DNA from: Deinococcus malanensis
GTDB taxonomy: Bacteria > Deinococcota > Deinococci > Deinococcales > Deinococcaceae
Direction: 5' to 3'
Assembly: GCF_014647655.1 (NCBI RefSeq)
Contig: NZ_BMPP01000002.1
Coordinates: 186,001-250,000 of the forward strand
Length of the DNA stretch: 64,000 nucleotides
In this document: one piece after another, positions 9,281-19,010 of the stretch
Layout: each line of letters begins with the position of its first letter
How positions within the stretch are numbered: the first letter of the stretch is position 1
Notes under the pieces: model-generated
The model's input: the letters and a program-made list of their open reading frames with translations, nothing else
Told to the model about the DNA's origin: nothing
Databases searched by the model: none
Program-made: the position numbers and the translations under genes

Positions 9281-9613
9281 ATGACCGCCGAAGGACTGAT
9301 CGTCGATAAGTACCATGAGGGCACCGGACCCGCCGCCCAGGCTGGAAAAATGGTGCGGGTGCACTACACCGGCACACTGGAAAACGGCCAGAAGTTCGAT
9401 TCCAGCCGCGACCGGGGCGAGCCCATCGAGTTTCCGTTAGGCGTCGGTTACGTCATTCCCGGGTGGGATCAGGGCATTGCTCAGTTGCGGGTGGGAGACA
9501 AGGCCAGGCTGACCGTGCCCGCCCACCTGGGCTACGGAGCCGCAGGCGTGCCCGGAGTGATTCCAGGTGGCGCGACCCTGATTTTCGATGTCGAGCTGGT
9601 CGACGTCCGCTAA
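9281..9613 (+). CDS. FKBP-type peptidyl-prolyl cis-trans isomerase
   Basis: A single-domain FKBP of 110 residues that speeds up proline isomerisation during protein folding. The conserved core is complete: VRVHYTGTLENGQKFDSS, FPLGVGYVIPGWDQGI, VGDKARLTVPAHLGYGAAG and the terminal strand TLIFDVELVDV. There is no signal peptide and no inserted chaperone flap of the SlyD type, so it is a minimal cytoplasmic FKBP. A 9-bp hairpin follows the gene. Confidence 0.95.
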   Translation: MTAEGLIVDKYHEGTGPAAQAGKMVRVHYTGTLENGQKFDSSRDRGEPIEFPLGVGYVIPGWDQGIAQLRVGDKARLTVPAHLGYGAAGVPGVIPGGATLIFDVELVDVR

Positions 9614-9646
9614 GCACCAGAGGCGGAAACCAGATCCATTACCCGG

Positions 9647-9670
9647 GGGCCGGACGTCATTGTCCGGCCC
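9647..9670 (+). terminator. Hairpin after the FKBP gene
   Basis: A perfect 9-bp stem (GGGCCGGAC with GTCCGGCCC) closes a 6-base loop. No T-run follows on either strand, so this is a possible terminator only. Confidence 0.45.
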
Positions 9671-9702
9671 TCACGCATTGCGGGCGGGTGAGGGTCTGTG
9701 CC

Positions 9703-9909
9703 CTACTGGCTCTCTTCGTCCGAATCGCTCTTCCCCGTGTAATTTCCCTGTTCGTCCAACAGGCCTTGCTGGTCGGTGGTCATGCTGGTCCCAGGGCTGT
9801 CCTGGACCACTCCACGGTCACTCTGGGGCAGGTGGGCAATGTCTTCCGAATCGGTGCTGCGCTGCCCCTCGGGACGGTCGGGGTACTCGTCGCTGTGGCG
9901 TCCAGTCAT
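9703..9909 (-). CDS. Small hydrophilic protein, hydrophilin-like
   Basis: The predicted 68-residue product has no cysteine or tryptophan, about 10% glycine, and is dominated by D, E, S, Q and T. It has no hydrophobic core segment and is probably disordered. This composition fits the loose definition of hydrophilins, which are linked to desiccation tolerance in other organisms (inference). A leaderless TAGGGT box 6 bases before ATG 9909 supports it as a real gene. A second protein of this kind is at 43643-43813. Function unknown. Confidence 0.6.
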   Translation of the reverse strand: MTGRHSDEYPDRPEGQRSTDSEDIAHLPQSDRGVVQDSPGTSMTTDQQGLLDEQGNYTGKSDSDEESQ

Positions 9910-9915
9910 GTCGGT

Positions 9916-9921
9916 ACCCTA
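9916..9921 (-). promoter_or_regulatory. Leaderless -10 box of the small hydrophilic protein gene
   Basis: TAGGGT on the minus strand, 6 bases before ATG 9909. Confidence 0.5.
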
Positions 9922-10034
9922 GGTTGCCTGCCCGTGGGCCAGGGTGTGGGGGGAGTCAAGAGACATTTACGTGGCCAACGAGAACCGCCACTTCAGCACC
10001 CTGACGCAGTCAGCACGCAGGCTCAGTCAGCATC

Positions 10035-10040
10035 TAGACT
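10035..10040 (+). promoter_or_regulatory. Leaderless -10 box of the nucleoside hydrolase gene
   Basis: TAGACT, then 6 bases, then GTG 10047. This box decides the GTG start. Confidence 0.6.
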
Positions 10041-10046
10041 CTGCTG

Positions 10047-10985
10047 GTGACCAAAACTCCCCTGCACGTGATTCTGGACGGCGACCCGGGCCTGGACGAC
10101 GCTGTGGCGTGGCTGCTGGCGTTGGCCAGTCCCGAACTGAAGGTGCTGGGCGTGACCACCGTGCACGGAAATGTGGATCTGTCGCTGACCACCCGAAATG
10201 CCGGAGTGACACTGGCCCTAGGCAAAAGCACCGACGTGCCCGTCTATGCCGGGGCGGACCGGCCGCTGATCCGCGAGCTGATGGGCGCGGCTGCGGTTCA
10301 TGGGGACACGGGTCTGCCGGCCAACGGACTGCCCGACCCGTACCGTGAACCAGAGGCGGAACACGCCGTGAACTATCTGATCCGAGCGGCCCGTGAACAG
10401 CCCGGGGAAGTGACACTGATCGCCACCGGGCCACTGACCAATGTGGCGCTGGCCTTCCGCATGGAGCCTGCCTTGCCGCAGCTTCTGCGTGAGGTGATGT
10501 GGATGGGCGGCAGCACGGCCCATGGCAACCGCACCCCGGCAGCCGAATTCAATGTGCTGGCCGATCCACATGCCGCAGATGTCGTGTTCAGGTCAGGAGC
10601 AGCCCTGCGAATGGTCGGACTGAACGTCACCATGCAGTGCGTGGCCACGCCAGACCGGGTCGAGGCCCTGCGTCAGCTCGGCACGCCGGTGGGTCTTGCC
10701 TGCGCCGAGATGCTGACGTTCTACGCGGCAGCCTACCGACGTCGCTACAACCTGAGCGGCGGCGCCCTGCATGATCCGCTGGCAGTGGCGGCTGTGTTGT
10801 GGCCTGACCTGCTGACCTGGCAGGCCATGCACGTGGAAGTGGATACCCACGAGGGCGCAGACCTGGGCCGCACCGTGTGCGACCTGTATGGCGTGACGGG
10901 AAAGCCCGCCAATGCCCGTGTGGCTGTCGGCGTGGATGACCCGACCTTTTTCAGTCGGCTGCTCGAGCGGCTCTCGCGTTTCTAG
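10047..10985 (+). CDS. Inosine-uridine preferring nucleoside hydrolase family protein
   Basis: A 312-residue hydrolase that splits the N-glycosidic bond of ribonucleosides to a base and ribose, for nucleoside salvage. The N-terminal calcium-binding aspartate cluster is present: D11, D13, D17 and D18 in DGDPGLDDA. The C-terminal metal ligand is the aspartate of GGALHDPLA, and EFNVLADPHAA is also conserved. The start is GTG, set by the leaderless -10 box. Its 3' end overlaps the convergent JAMM protease gene by 4 bases. Base preference cannot be predicted from the sequence alone. Confidence 0.92.
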   Translation: MTKTPLHVILDGDPGLDDAVAWLLALASPELKVLGVTTVHGNVDLSLTTRNAGVTLALGKSTDVPVYAGADRPLIRELMGAAAVHGDTGLPANGLPDPYREPEAEHAVNYLIRAAREQPGEVTLIATGPLTNVALAFRMEPALPQLLREVMWMGGSTAHGNRTPAAEFNVLADPHAADVVFRSGAALRMVGLNVTMQCVATPDRVEALRQLGTPVGLACAEMLTFYAAAYRRRYNLSGGALHDPLAVAAVLWPDLLTWQAMHVEVDTHEGADLGRTVCDLYGVTGKPANARVAVGVDDPTFFSRLLERLSRF

Positions 10986-11428
10986 GAGGGCCGCTCGGGA
11001 ATGGCCTTTCCACCGGCTGCCTCCTCGCCGCCCACATGCAGCGGCACCCGCCTGCCTTCCGGCAGCAGGTAGGCACACAGTACCTGTCCGGCCACGTCTG
11101 CAATCAGGTAGGGCACCGGATAGGCCGCGAGCCGGGTATCGCTCAGGCTGGGCGAAGCCGGGCCACGCGGATGGCTGTGGTACAGGGCCACCAGACTCAA
11201 GCCTTCTCCCTGCATGGCCCGCAGGGCTCGCAGCAGCTGTCCCGGGTCCGCCAGATACTCGCGTTCAGGGTCCGCGGCAATGTTGGCCAGCGGGTACAGG
11301 GTTTTCGCGTGGGCCACCCCGGTATCGACCCTGCCGCCCAGAGCTCCCACGCATTCGTGCGGCCACGCCTGACGCGCCTGGGCCCACAGGGCGTCGGCCA
11401 GAGCGGCGGGCAGGTTCAAAGCCAGCAT
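10982..11428 (-). CDS. JAMM/Mov34 (MPN) metalloprotease domain protein
   Basis: A stand-alone 148-residue JAB1/MPN domain with the complete zinc signature: E25 in PHECVGALGG, H84 and H86 in YHSHP, and S94/D97 in SPSLSD, spaced as in active JAMM enzymes. Bacterial relatives cut a C-terminal extension from sulfur-carrier proteins (ThiS/MoaD-like) or act as isopeptidases. No sulfur-carrier or cysteine-synthase gene lies nearby, so the substrate is unknown. A start at 11503 (TTG) would add an unconserved arginine-rich extension and was rejected. The gene is divergent from ftsK. Confidence 0.85.
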   Translation of the reverse strand: MLALNLPAALADALWAQARQAWPHECVGALGGRVDTGVAHAKTLYPLANIAADPEREYLADPGQLLRALRAMQGEGLSLVALYHSHPRGPASPSLSDTRLAAYPVPYLIADVAGQVLCAYLLPEGRRVPLHVGGEEAAGGKAIPERPS

Positions 11429-11508
11429 AGGTGCACGCTCAGTATGCCGCGCCCGGCCCGGCGAACGTGAGAAACCTCGTGCTGGCCGATGCGCGGCGGC
11501 CAATAAGG

Positions 11509-11514
11509 TACACT
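11509..11514 (+). promoter_or_regulatory. Leaderless -10 box of ftsK
   Basis: TACACT, then 7 bases, then ATG 11522. Confidence 0.6.
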
Positions 11515-11521
11515 GCGCCCC

Positions 11522-14500
11522 ATGGCGAAGGCTCGTACAAAAGCGGCTCCTCCGGTAAATAGATTTGATGGAGAAGCGCTGGGCCTGGTGCTGTTTGCGC
11601 TGGGTATTTTTCTAGGAGTAACGCTGCTGCTGCCTCAGGGTGAGGCAGGCGGGTTCATGACGCAGGCCAACCAGATGCTGACCGGTCAACTGGGCTGGGC
11701 AGCGTTTCTGCTGCCGGTCGTGCCGGTGGCGTTTGGCGTGCTGGTGTTTCTGGGCCGGGATCTGCGCAATCTGACCCGGCGGGTTCTGGGCGGTGCGGTG
11801 GTGGTGTTCTCCCTGCTGGCGCTGCATGAACTGGCGCAGCCGGGTGCAGCGGGTCAGCTGGCTGCCCAGGCGATGGCCCCGCTGTTCCGCGCCCTGAGCT
11901 ACGCGGCGGCGCTGCTGCCGCTGGCGACCCTCACGCTGGGTCTGGAAGTCATGCTGCGCATGACGCCTCTGAGTATGCTCAAGGGCTTTTTCCGCGCGGT
12001 CAGTGTGCTGCTGGGCGGCGCGAGCGCCAATGTGCAGGGCGCCATCGAATCCCGTCAGGAAGGCCGCGAGTCGGCACGCGCGCGTGGCGGGGTACGTCAG
12101 GGACTCGCGGCATATGCCCGGGACCTGGAGGCCCTGCGCCGTCACTATCCGCTGGCCCGCGAACTGCGCGACCAGGCCCAGGAGGTCAAGGCCGCGCAGC
12201 GGGACCTGCGCACCCTGGACGAGGCCGGACTGAAAAATCTGGAACGCGATCTGGCCGGCTGGCGTGAGGTCACCACGACCTTCGTGGGCAATGCGGCCCG
12301 CGACCTGCGCGAACAGGTCAGCGCTGAGGCCCCCGACGCCGGTGCCGACGCGGAAGCGGTCGCCAACGAGTTACGGGCCGGACGACACGAGCTGAGCGTC
12401 GAACTGCCCAGCACCATGGCCAGTGCCGCTCTGGAACGCCTACGCCGCTCGATGGTGCTGGATATCCAGAGGCTCGCGCAGCGCGCAGGCAAGCTGGAAC
12501 GCGAGCGCAAGGCGGCCGAAAAGGCTTTACAGAACCCCGATATTGCCATCCTGATCCGGGAGGATCCAGCCCACCGCGACCGTGTCCGGGCGTGGCAGGA
12601 ACTGGCGGAGGACTTCACCAGCTGGCGCTCGCGTGCCCAGGATTATCCCGGCTGGCCGGACCTCAGCGCGGCCTTTGACCGCGCCCCTACCGAGGTGGCC
12701 GCCCAGCTGGCAGAGGCCATCGCGGCTGACCCGGACGGCACCCTGTCACAGCCGGAAGAATGGCGCGCCCGGCTGGCACGCGCGCAGGACGAGGCACGTC
12801 GGCGCGCCGAGGCCATGATTTCGCAGCCAAGCGTGGCCGCTTCGGTGCCCGCGCCGCCCACCCTGGACTTTGATTTCAGCGACCCCACAGGTTCGGAACT
12901 GGCCACAGCCATGCCGGTGTCCGAGGCCGCCCTGCCCGGGGTGGCCGCCATGGCAGCTGTGCCGCTGGCTCCCTGGACCCCACCAGCCCAGACCCGCACC
13001 GCCGTCACCGAGCCGTCCACCGGCTTTGATCCGTTCGCCGACCTGGACGAGGACGAGGACCTGCCATTCGGGCCGTCGGGCTCTCCTCCACCCCGCCCAC
13101 AGGCTGCTCCCCATCTGGCCGTAGAGGCCCTGACCCGCACCGCGCAGCTCAGCAATGTGCAGCCCAGCGTTACAGAGGCCGACACGACGGGCGCGGCAGT
13201 ACAGCGCGCGCCAGCCCATGGCCCGGCCACCAGCGACGCTCCCTGGGCCAGCACCGAGCCCGAGTCGCGCGCCAGGGTCGGCGCCATAGACCTGGCCCTG
13301 CCGGGATATTCCCTGCTCGACCCCGTGCCGGCCGCCGCCCTGAACACCGCACAGCTTGATAGCTCTGCGCGGCAGCGGGCGGGGCTGATCGACGAGACCC
13401 TGCGGCACTTCAACCTGCAGGCGCGGGTGGTGGACTTTGCCCGGGGACCGACCGTGACCCGCTATGAGATCGAGCCGGCCCCCGGCGAGAAAATCAGCCG
13501 TATTTCCGGGCTCAGCAACGATCTGGCACGCGCCCTGGCCGTCGGGGGCGTGCGCGTGGAGGCCCCGGTGCCGGGCAAGAGCGTGATCGGCCTGGAAGTG
13601 CCGAATGCCGAGCGCGAGCCGGTCACCTTTCACCAGGCAGCCGCAGCGCCCAGTTTCCGCGCCACCCGGGCCAAGCTGCCGATCATTCTGGGCAAGAGCA
13701 TCGACGGAGAACTGATGGTGGGCGATCTGGCCAAGATGCCCCACCTGCTGGTGGCCGGCAGCACCGGCAGCGGCAAGTCGGTGTGTGTCAACACGCTGAT
13801 CACCTCACTGCTGTTCAAGTACCTGCCCACCGAACTGCGCTTCCTGATGATCGACCCGAAAATGGTGGAGCTGACGCCATATGACGGAATTCCGCACCTG
13901 GTGCGCAGTGTCGTGACCAATCCGGTGGATGCGGCAGGCGTGCTGCTGGGCGCTGTGGCCCACATGGAACGGCGCTACAAGATGATGTCGCAGGTGGGTG
14001 CCAAGAACCTGGAGCAATTTAACGCCAAGATGCGCCAGACCGGCGAAACCGAGTTGCCGCATCTGGTGATCATCATTGACGAGTTGGCTGACCTGATGAT
14101 CACCTCTCCCAAGGAGGTGGAGTCGGCCATCATGCGTCTGGCCCAGATGGCGCGCGCTACCGGCATGCATCTGGTCCTGGCCACCCAGCGGCCCAGTGTG
14201 GATATTCTGACCAGCCTGATCAAGGTCAACGTGCCGGCGCGCATTGCGTTCGCGGTGAGCAGCAGCCACGACTCACGGACCATTCTCGACACCATGGGGG
14301 CCGAACGGCTGACCGGCATGGGCGACATGCTGTTCTATCAGCCTGGACTGATCAAACCGGTCCGTTTGCAGGGACCATACATCTCTGAGGTGGAATCGGC
14401 CCGCATCACCGATGAGCTGCGGCGCCAGGTCTTTGAAGATGCGTTCGTCGAGGCGTACGGGTCGGACTTCGAGGGCGGCATCGAGGCCAGCGGGCCCACC

Positions 14501-14740
14501 GCCGACAAGACCAACATGGATTTCAGCGATCCACTGCTGCGACAGGCAGCCCAGATCTGTATCGAGGAAGGCCAGGGCAGTGTTTCCAGGCTGCAGCGGC
14601 GTCTCAGTGTGGGACATGCCCGCGCCGGCAAGCTGATGGACATGCTGGAGGCCATGGGCATCGTGAGCAAACATCAGGGCAGCAAGCCCCGCGACATCCT
14701 GGTTGCGGAAGCCGACCTCGCAGAGTACTTCGGGCGGTAG
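11522..14740 (+). CDS. ftsK: DNA translocase FtsK
   Basis: A septum-bound DNA pump that clears and aligns sister chromosomes at division. The 1072-residue product has about four N-terminal membrane segments (residues 20-160). A long charged helical and proline/alanine-rich linker runs to about residue 610. The RecA-like motor follows, with Walker A GSTGSGKS at residues 746-753 and Walker [13 protein letters not shown] near 860. The C-terminal winged-helix gamma domain (about 1005-1072, [24 protein letters not shown]) would read KOPS-like sites. The coiled linker around residues 200-430 is longer than the minimal SpoIIIE type. A hairpin with a T-run follows the gene. Confidence 0.96.
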   Translation: MAKARTKAAPPVNRFDGEALGLVLFALGIFLGVTLLLPQGEAGGFMTQANQMLTGQLGWAAFLLPVVPVAFGVLVFLGRDLRNLTRRVLGGAVVVFSLLALHELAQPGAAGQLAAQAMAPLFRALSYAAALLPLATLTLGLEVMLRMTPLSMLKGFFRAVSVLLGGASANVQGAIESRQEGRESARARGGVRQGLAAYARDLEALRRHYPLARELRDQAQEVKAAQRDLRTLDEAGLKNLERDLAGWREVTTTFVGNAARDLREQVSAEAPDAGADAEAVANELRAGRHELSVELPSTMASAALERLRRSMVLDIQRLAQRAGKLERERKAAEKALQNPDIAILIREDPAHRDRVRAWQELAEDFTSWRSRAQDYPGWPDLSAAFDRAPTEVAAQLAEAIAADPDGTLSQPEEWRARLARAQDEARRRAEAMISQPSVAASVPAPPTLDFDFSDPTGSELATAMPVSEAALPGVAAMAAVPLAPWTPPAQTRTAVTEPSTGFDPFADLDEDEDLPFGPSGSPPPRPQAAPHLAVEALTRTAQLSNVQPSVTEADTTGAAVQRAPAHGPATSDAPWASTEPESRARVGAIDLALPGYSLLDPVPAAALNTAQLDSSARQRAGLIDETLRHFNLQARVVDFARGPTVTRYEIEPAPGEKISRISGLSNDLARALAVGGVRVEAPVPGKSVIGLEVPNAEREPVTFHQAAAAPSFRATRAKLPIILGKSIDGELMVGDLAKMPHLLVAGSTGSGKSVCVNTLITSLLFKYLPTELRFLMIDPKMVELTPYDGIPHLVRSVVTNPVDAAGVLLGAVAHMERRYKMMSQVGAKNLEQFNAKMRQTGETELPHLVIIIDELADLMITSPKEVESAIMRLAQMARATGMHLVLATQRPSVDILTSLIKVNVPARIAFAVSSSHDSRTILDTMGAERLTGMGDMLFYQPGLIKPVRLQGPYISEVESARITDELRRQVFEDAFVEAYGSDFEGGIEASGPTADKTNMDFSDPLLRQAAQICIEEGQGSVSRLQRRLSVGHARAGKLMDMLEAMGIVSKHQGSKPRDILVAEADLAEYFGR

Positions 14741-14787
14741 CATCCAGCACCGTCGGACCTGTCTTAAAATGAGTATCGAATGAGTTA

Positions 14788-14812
14788 CCCCCTAACTTAG
14801 GGGGGCTTTTTA
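14788..14812 (+). terminator. Rho-independent terminator of ftsK
   Basis: Stem CCCCCT with AGGGGG, loop AACTT, followed by a run of T (CTTTTTATTT). It is one of the few classic terminators in this window. Confidence 0.85.
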
Positions 14813-14914
14813 TTTAGCAGATCTGTCTGAAATCTGGTTGATGTTGCAATTCCACGGACCATAGGCAAGATTAAGGACCGGCATTTCAATTCAGTCTTTA
14901 CACGAGGTGAGTTC

Positions 14915-16624
14915 ATGAAAAAGCAAACTAGCCTAATTACTCTTGGTCTGATGCTCGTCACGCCTGCCCTGGCCGGCGGTGGCGGTGCACCAGCGACCAA
15001 GGCCGCTGCGCCCGCGTGCCGCAGCATTGCCCAGATTGTCATGACGGACCCGAACTTCAGCACCCTGGCCACCGCTGTCGAAGCTGCTGGTCTGTCCCAG
15101 ACGCTGATGGGCGGTCAGTTCACTGTGTTCGCGCCAACCAACGCCGCGTTCGCGAAGTTGCCCAGTGACCGACTGGCTGCCGTTCTGAACGACCCCGAGA
15201 TGCTGCGCAGTGTCCTGACCTACCACGTTGTGGCAGGCAAGGTCACCGCCAAGCAGGTCATGGGCATGAAAGCCGGCAAAACGGTTCAGGGCGCCAACGT
15301 CAGCATCATGACCAGCGGCAACCGTGTGATGGTTGGTGGCGCCACCGTCACTCGCGCTGATGTCATGGCCTGCAACGGCATCATCCACGTGATCGACACC
15401 GTGCTGATGCCTCCCATGGCCGCTGCTCCTGCTGCAGCTCCTGTCACCGCTGCGCCTGCGACCACCACTACGACGACCACGACCGTGACGACCACGGCTC
15501 CGATGGCGTTTGATATCACCAAGATTCCCGCCACGCCTCTGAGTGGCGCAACCGTCAGCACCACCGGAACGGCCACGACGGCCACCACGACCACCGAGAC
15601 CGCCACGACGGAAACCACGACCACCGAGACCGCCACGACGGAAACCACCACGGAAACGACCGAAACCACTGAAACGGCCGTGGCCGGTGACACCCTGTAT
15701 GACGTGATCGTCTCTGACGACCGCTTCAGCACTCTGCGCGACCTGCTCAGCGACGCTGAACTGACCGAGATGCTGACCAGTGGTGAGTTCACCATCTTCG
15801 CTCCGACCAACGAAGCGTTTGAGGCTCTGGATCAGGATCAGCTGGCCCTGATCGCCAGCAACCCCGAAACCCTGCGCCTGGTGCTGCAGTACCACGTGGT
15901 CCAGGGCCGCGTGACCGCTGAGCAGCTCTCCGGCAACCAGGCACTGACCACCGTGCAGGGCGCCACCCTGACCCCCGCTCAGGGCGTCAGCGGTCAGCCT
16001 CTGACCGCCAGCAACGGCACCATCTACGTGGTTAACCGCGTGTTCCTGCCCCAGGGCCTGGTTATCCCCACGGCACCGGCTGGCGAGGCGACCACGGCCA
16101 CCACGACCACCGCGACGACGACCACTACTACCACTCCAGCTGCCCCCGCCACCACGGCCACGGCGCCTGCGACGACCACGGCCACCACGTCGACCATCAC
16201 CTTCACCACCAGCACCCAGCCCATTTTCGCGAGCCTGGTGGCCAACCCGCTGTACACCACCCTGGTTGACCTGCTGCGTGCCGCCGGCCTCGAGCAGATG
16301 CTGAGCAGCGGTGACTACACCATCCTGGCACCCACCAACGAGGCGTTCGGCCGTATTCCTGCTGCTGACCTGACGGCGCTGCGGGCCAACCCCACCCGCC
16401 TGCGTCAGGTGCTGATGGGCCACATCATCCCCAGCCGCGTGACCGGCACGGCCATGGGCACCGTCACTGAGCTCAGGACCTCCGGAGGCGCGACCCTGAC
16501 GGTCCAGCGCGGAGGAACCCCCGCGGTGACCCGGATCGGCGACGCCACGCTGCTGATGACTGGTGCCATCGAAACCAGCAACGGCCCGATCTACAGCATC
16601 GACACCGTGTTGATGCCCCGCTAA
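14915..16624 (+). CDS. Secreted protein with three fasciclin (FAS1) domains and Thr-rich linkers
   Basis: A 569-residue exported protein. After a signal peptide (residues 1-20, ending TPALAG) come three FAS1 domains, at about residues 35-167, 259-382 and 433-569. Each has the family blocks FTVFAPTNAAF or a variant (FTIFAPTNEAF, YTILAPTNEAF) and a YHVV-type segment; the closing block is NGIIHVIDTVLMP in domain 1, with equivalents in the others. The domains are joined by linkers made almost only of T, A and E (about 168-258 and 383-432). FAS1 proteins mediate adhesion, so a surface or biofilm role is likely. A GAGGTGA ribosome site precedes ATG 14915. Confidence 0.9.
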   Translation: MKKQTSLITLGLMLVTPALAGGGGAPATKAAAPACRSIAQIVMTDPNFSTLATAVEAAGLSQTLMGGQFTVFAPTNAAFAKLPSDRLAAVLNDPEMLRSVLTYHVVAGKVTAKQVMGMKAGKTVQGANVSIMTSGNRVMVGGATVTRADVMACNGIIHVIDTVLMPPMAAAPAAAPVTAAPATTTTTTTTVTTTAPMAFDITKIPATPLSGATVSTTGTATTATTTTETATTETTTTETATTETTTETTETTETAVAGDTLYDVIVSDDRFSTLRDLLSDAELTEMLTSGEFTIFAPTNEAFEALDQDQLALIASNPETLRLVLQYHVVQGRVTAEQLSGNQALTTVQGATLTPAQGVSGQPLTASNGTIYVVNRVFLPQGLVIPTAPAGEATTATTTTATTTTTTTPAAPATTATAPATTTATTSTITFTTSTQPIFASLVANPLYTTLVDLLRAAGLEQMLSSGDYTILAPTNEAFGRIPAADLTALRANPTRLRQVLMGHIIPSRVTGTAMGTVTELRTSGGATLTVQRGGTPAVTRIGDATLLMTGAIETSNGPIYSIDTVLMPR

Positions 16625-16632
16625 ACCCTAAA

Positions 16633-16675
16633 GCAAATGGTGCCCAGACGCATTGCGCGCCTGGGCACCATTTGC
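16633..16675. terminator. Bidirectional terminator hairpin
   Basis: A perfect 15-bp stem (16633-16647 with 16661-16675) with a 13-base loop lies between the convergent FAS1 and phosphoesterase genes. On the minus strand it is followed by T-rich sequence. Confidence 0.8.
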
Positions 16676-16684
16676 TGTGCCTGC

Positions 16685-17521
16685 TCACTGAAAAAGTTGC
16701 AAAAACGTGGCCCAGGTCGATGGCGTACGCGGCAGGTCACCCTCCTCGGTCCACTGCCAGAACGGGGTGTACAGACTGCGGGCGGTAATCACCTCGTCCC
16801 GGAAAATCTGTGCGCTGAGTCCAGTGCGCAGCAGGCCGCTGGTCTCAAACCGGCGCAGCACCCCCTGGCGGTCATACGGCACCGCTCTGAGCTCCGGCAC
16901 CCAGCCCTGCGCTGTGACGCTCAGCAGCAGGTACTGCGCGCGGGGGTCACGGTTGGCCGGCGCGCCCACCGCACCGGTGTTCAGCACCAGAGTGCCGTCG
17001 ATCGTAGCCTGCGCCGGGCGGTGAATATGAGAACCCACCAGCACTGCGGCTTCGTTTTTCCCCTGTGACCGCAGAGCCTGAACGCGGTCCACCGGGGTCT
17101 TCTCACTGAGGCTTTCGCGGTAATGGTCGGCCGTGCCGTGGGCGATCCGCACGTCGGGCAGCTCAGGGTGAGACACGGTCAGGGCCATCGGCCAGTCTGC
17201 TGGCACGTGCAGCAAGCCTGCACGGTCCAGCTGACGGGCACTCCAGTCGGTGGCTCCCCAGAAGGGATCGGCGAACCAGTCTGAAGGCAGCGTCTCGCTG
17301 CGCTGCTCCCACAGGCGCAAGAGGTCGTCGTGGTTGCCCAGACTGAAGGACACGCCCGGCTGCCCCAGGAGAGTTTCCATGACCTCGACCGAATCCGGTC
17401 CACGGTTGACCACATCGCCATTCACGATCAGGCGGTCAGCGCCGTGCTGCCGGAGATCAGCCAGCACGGCGCCCAGGGCGTCGGCGTTGCCATGAATGTC
17501 TGCAATGATCGCCAGCCGCAT
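16685..17521 (-). CDS. Calcineurin-like metallophosphoesterase
   Basis: A 278-residue cytoplasmic binuclear metal phosphoesterase. The motif series is intact: D8 and H10 in ADIHGN, D36 in NGDVVNRG, N63 and H64 in GNHDD, and later histidines in AHGTADHY and GSHIHRPAQ. The pattern fits the YfcE/ApaH-like branch that cleaves phosphodiesters or nucleotides. Substrate is not predictable. The start is set at ATG 17521, where homology begins; a TACCTT box lies 8 bases upstream. No signal peptide. Confidence 0.88.
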   Translation of the reverse strand: MRLAIIADIHGNADALGAVLADLRQHGADRLIVNGDVVNRGPDSVEVMETLLGQPGVSFSLGNHDDLLRLWEQRSETLPSDWFADPFWGATDWSARQLDRAGLLHVPADWPMALTVSHPELPDVRIAHGTADHYRESLSEKTPVDRVQALRSQGKNEAAVLVGSHIHRPAQATIDGTLVLNTGAVGAPANRDPRAQYLLLSVTAQGWVPELRAVPYDRQGVLRRFETSGLLRTGLSAQIFRDEVITARSLYTPFWQWTEEGDLPRTPSTWATFLQLFQ

Positions 17522-17564
17522 CTCAGCTGAAGGTAGCAGGCTCAAAGAGCAGACAATGGGCCTA

Positions 17565-17600
17565 GAGGGTGGGGAAACCTACACCGGCGCCCCCACCCTC
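17565..17600. terminator. Hairpin between the phosphoesterase and NatB genes
   Basis: A 10-bp perfect stem (GAGGGTGGGG with CCCCACCCTC) with a 16-base loop, downstream of the ABC permease on the minus strand. No T-run is seen, so termination is only a possibility. Confidence 0.4.
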
Positions 17601-17738
17601 ACCCGAACTGTCATAAAGGCCGGGAGTATCTCGGTGGCTCCACGGCAACACGCCCATGAGTGGGCTCTACGTCCAGCGCGGACTCCTTTCCTGTCCGCCC
17701 CATGGTGCGCTGGTCCGCGCGCCAGCCAGGAGCCCCGA

Positions 17739-19010
17739 TCAGTTGCGGAAAATGACCTCTTCCCGGTTAAAGCTGCGCAGCGCCAGCACACTCAGGATCA
17801 GGGCGCCCAGCAGGTTGGCCAGCATGGCCAGCAGGACGTGCGGAGCTGTGACTGCCCCCCGAACGGTATCCAGGATGGCCAGCATGCCTCCAAACAGCGG
17901 GAGGGCATACAGCCCGCTTTGCAGGTCCAGAAATTCGCTGAACTGCAGCATGACGGCGGGAATCACGATCGCCATGCTCAGGGGAGCGATGTAGGTCTGC
18001 GCCTCTTTGAAGCTGCGGGCGTAGATCCCGATGGCGATAAGGGCAGCACTGATCAGGAGCGCGGCGCTGATGCCGACTCCCAGCAGCGCCACGGCGGAGC
18101 CCAGCGTCAGGGACAGCTGACCCCCCATGGACTGTGCAATCTCAGCGCCTGCACCTTCCTGACGACCGGTAAAAGCCCGCACCGCCAGACCGCTCAGCAA
18201 AAAGCCCACCACACTGAAGCACGCACTGGTCAGCGCGGTGATCGTCGTGGCCAGCAGCTTGCCCGCCACCACCTCGGAGCGGCGGACCGGAGCCACCAGC
18301 AGGCTTTCGAGGGTGCCTCTTTCCTTTTCACCGGCGGTGGCATCTACAGCAGTCGCCATGGCCCCAGCCAGGATGAACTGAAGCATCAGCATGGGCACCA
18401 GAAAGGCCAGTTGCCCACTGCGCTGTGCCTGCTCAAGACTGGCGTCTACCGGCCGCACCGTGACCGGTGTCAGGGCCTGCTCGCTCAGGCCCAGAGGCTT
18501 TAAGCGCTCCAGCGTCAGCCGACGGTTGTACCGGTCAACCACCTGAGTCACCTTGATTAGGGCGCCGGACTGTGCGCGGATGCTGCCCAGCTTGGCATAC
18601 ACCTCCAGCGTACCGCTGCTTTCTCCAGCCCGGGTTGGCAGGGGTGCCGGAGCACGCAGGGCAGCCTCGACATCGCCATCCTGCACGGCCAGTCGGGCGT
18701 TCTTGACCGGCACCAGGGTCACGCCCGCACGCACTACCTGACCGTCGGGAGCTTTCTCATCGCGCACCAGTTCGGCCCGCAGGCCCGGTGGCAAGACGCC
18801 GACCACCCCGACCTTCTGCCGCTCCTGCTGCTGACCGCCGATGAAACTGCCCAGCATCAGGGGCAGCCCCAGGGTGAACAGCGGGATCAGGATCAGGGGC
18901 ATCAGGATGGTCGCGTTCAACGTGCGTCGGTCGCGCAGGGTGGACAGCAGGTCACGCAGGGCAATCCGCCAGACCATCGGCCAGCGCAGGGCCTCAGACC
19001 GCACAGGCAT
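17739..19010 (-). CDS. ABC-2 type transporter permease, NatB-like
   Basis: The 423-residue membrane half of an ABC exporter. It has one N-terminal membrane segment (about 30-50), a large extracytoplasmic domain, and then five or six segments from about residue 230 onward. The block [26 protein letters not shown] is characteristic of NatB (sodium extrusion) and related permeases. It overlaps the ATPase gene by 17 bases, so one transporter is made from both. An AGGAGG site lies before ATG 19010, which is preferred to the start at 19091. The substrate (Na+, drug or peptide) is not certain. Confidence 0.85.
   Translation of the reverse strand: MPVRSEALRWPMVWRIALRDLLSTLRDRRTLNATILMPLILIPLFTLGLPLMLGSFIGGQQQERQKVGVVGVLPPGLRAELVRDEKAPDGQVVRAGVTLVPVKNARLAVQDGDVEAALRAPAPLPTRAGESSGTLEVYAKLGSIRAQSGALIKVTQVVDRYNRRLTLERLKPLGLSEQALTPVTVRPVDASLEQAQRSGQLAFLVPMLMLQFILAGAMATAVDATAGEKERGTLESLLVAPVRRSEVVAGKLLATTITALTSACFSVVGFLLSGLAVRAFTGRQEGAGAEIAQSMGGQLSLTLGSAVALLGVGISAALLISAALIAIGIYARSFKEAQTYIAPLSMAIVIPAVMLQFSEFLDLQSGLYALPLFGGMLAILDTVRGAVTAPHVLLAMLANLLGALILSVLALRSFNREEVIFRN

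Noticed and set aside
14933..16423. Long antisense frame opposite the FAS1 gene (Gly/Arg-rich)
   Set aside because: Composition is the mirror of the threonine repeats; the plus-strand frame has a signal peptide, ribosome site and clear domains.
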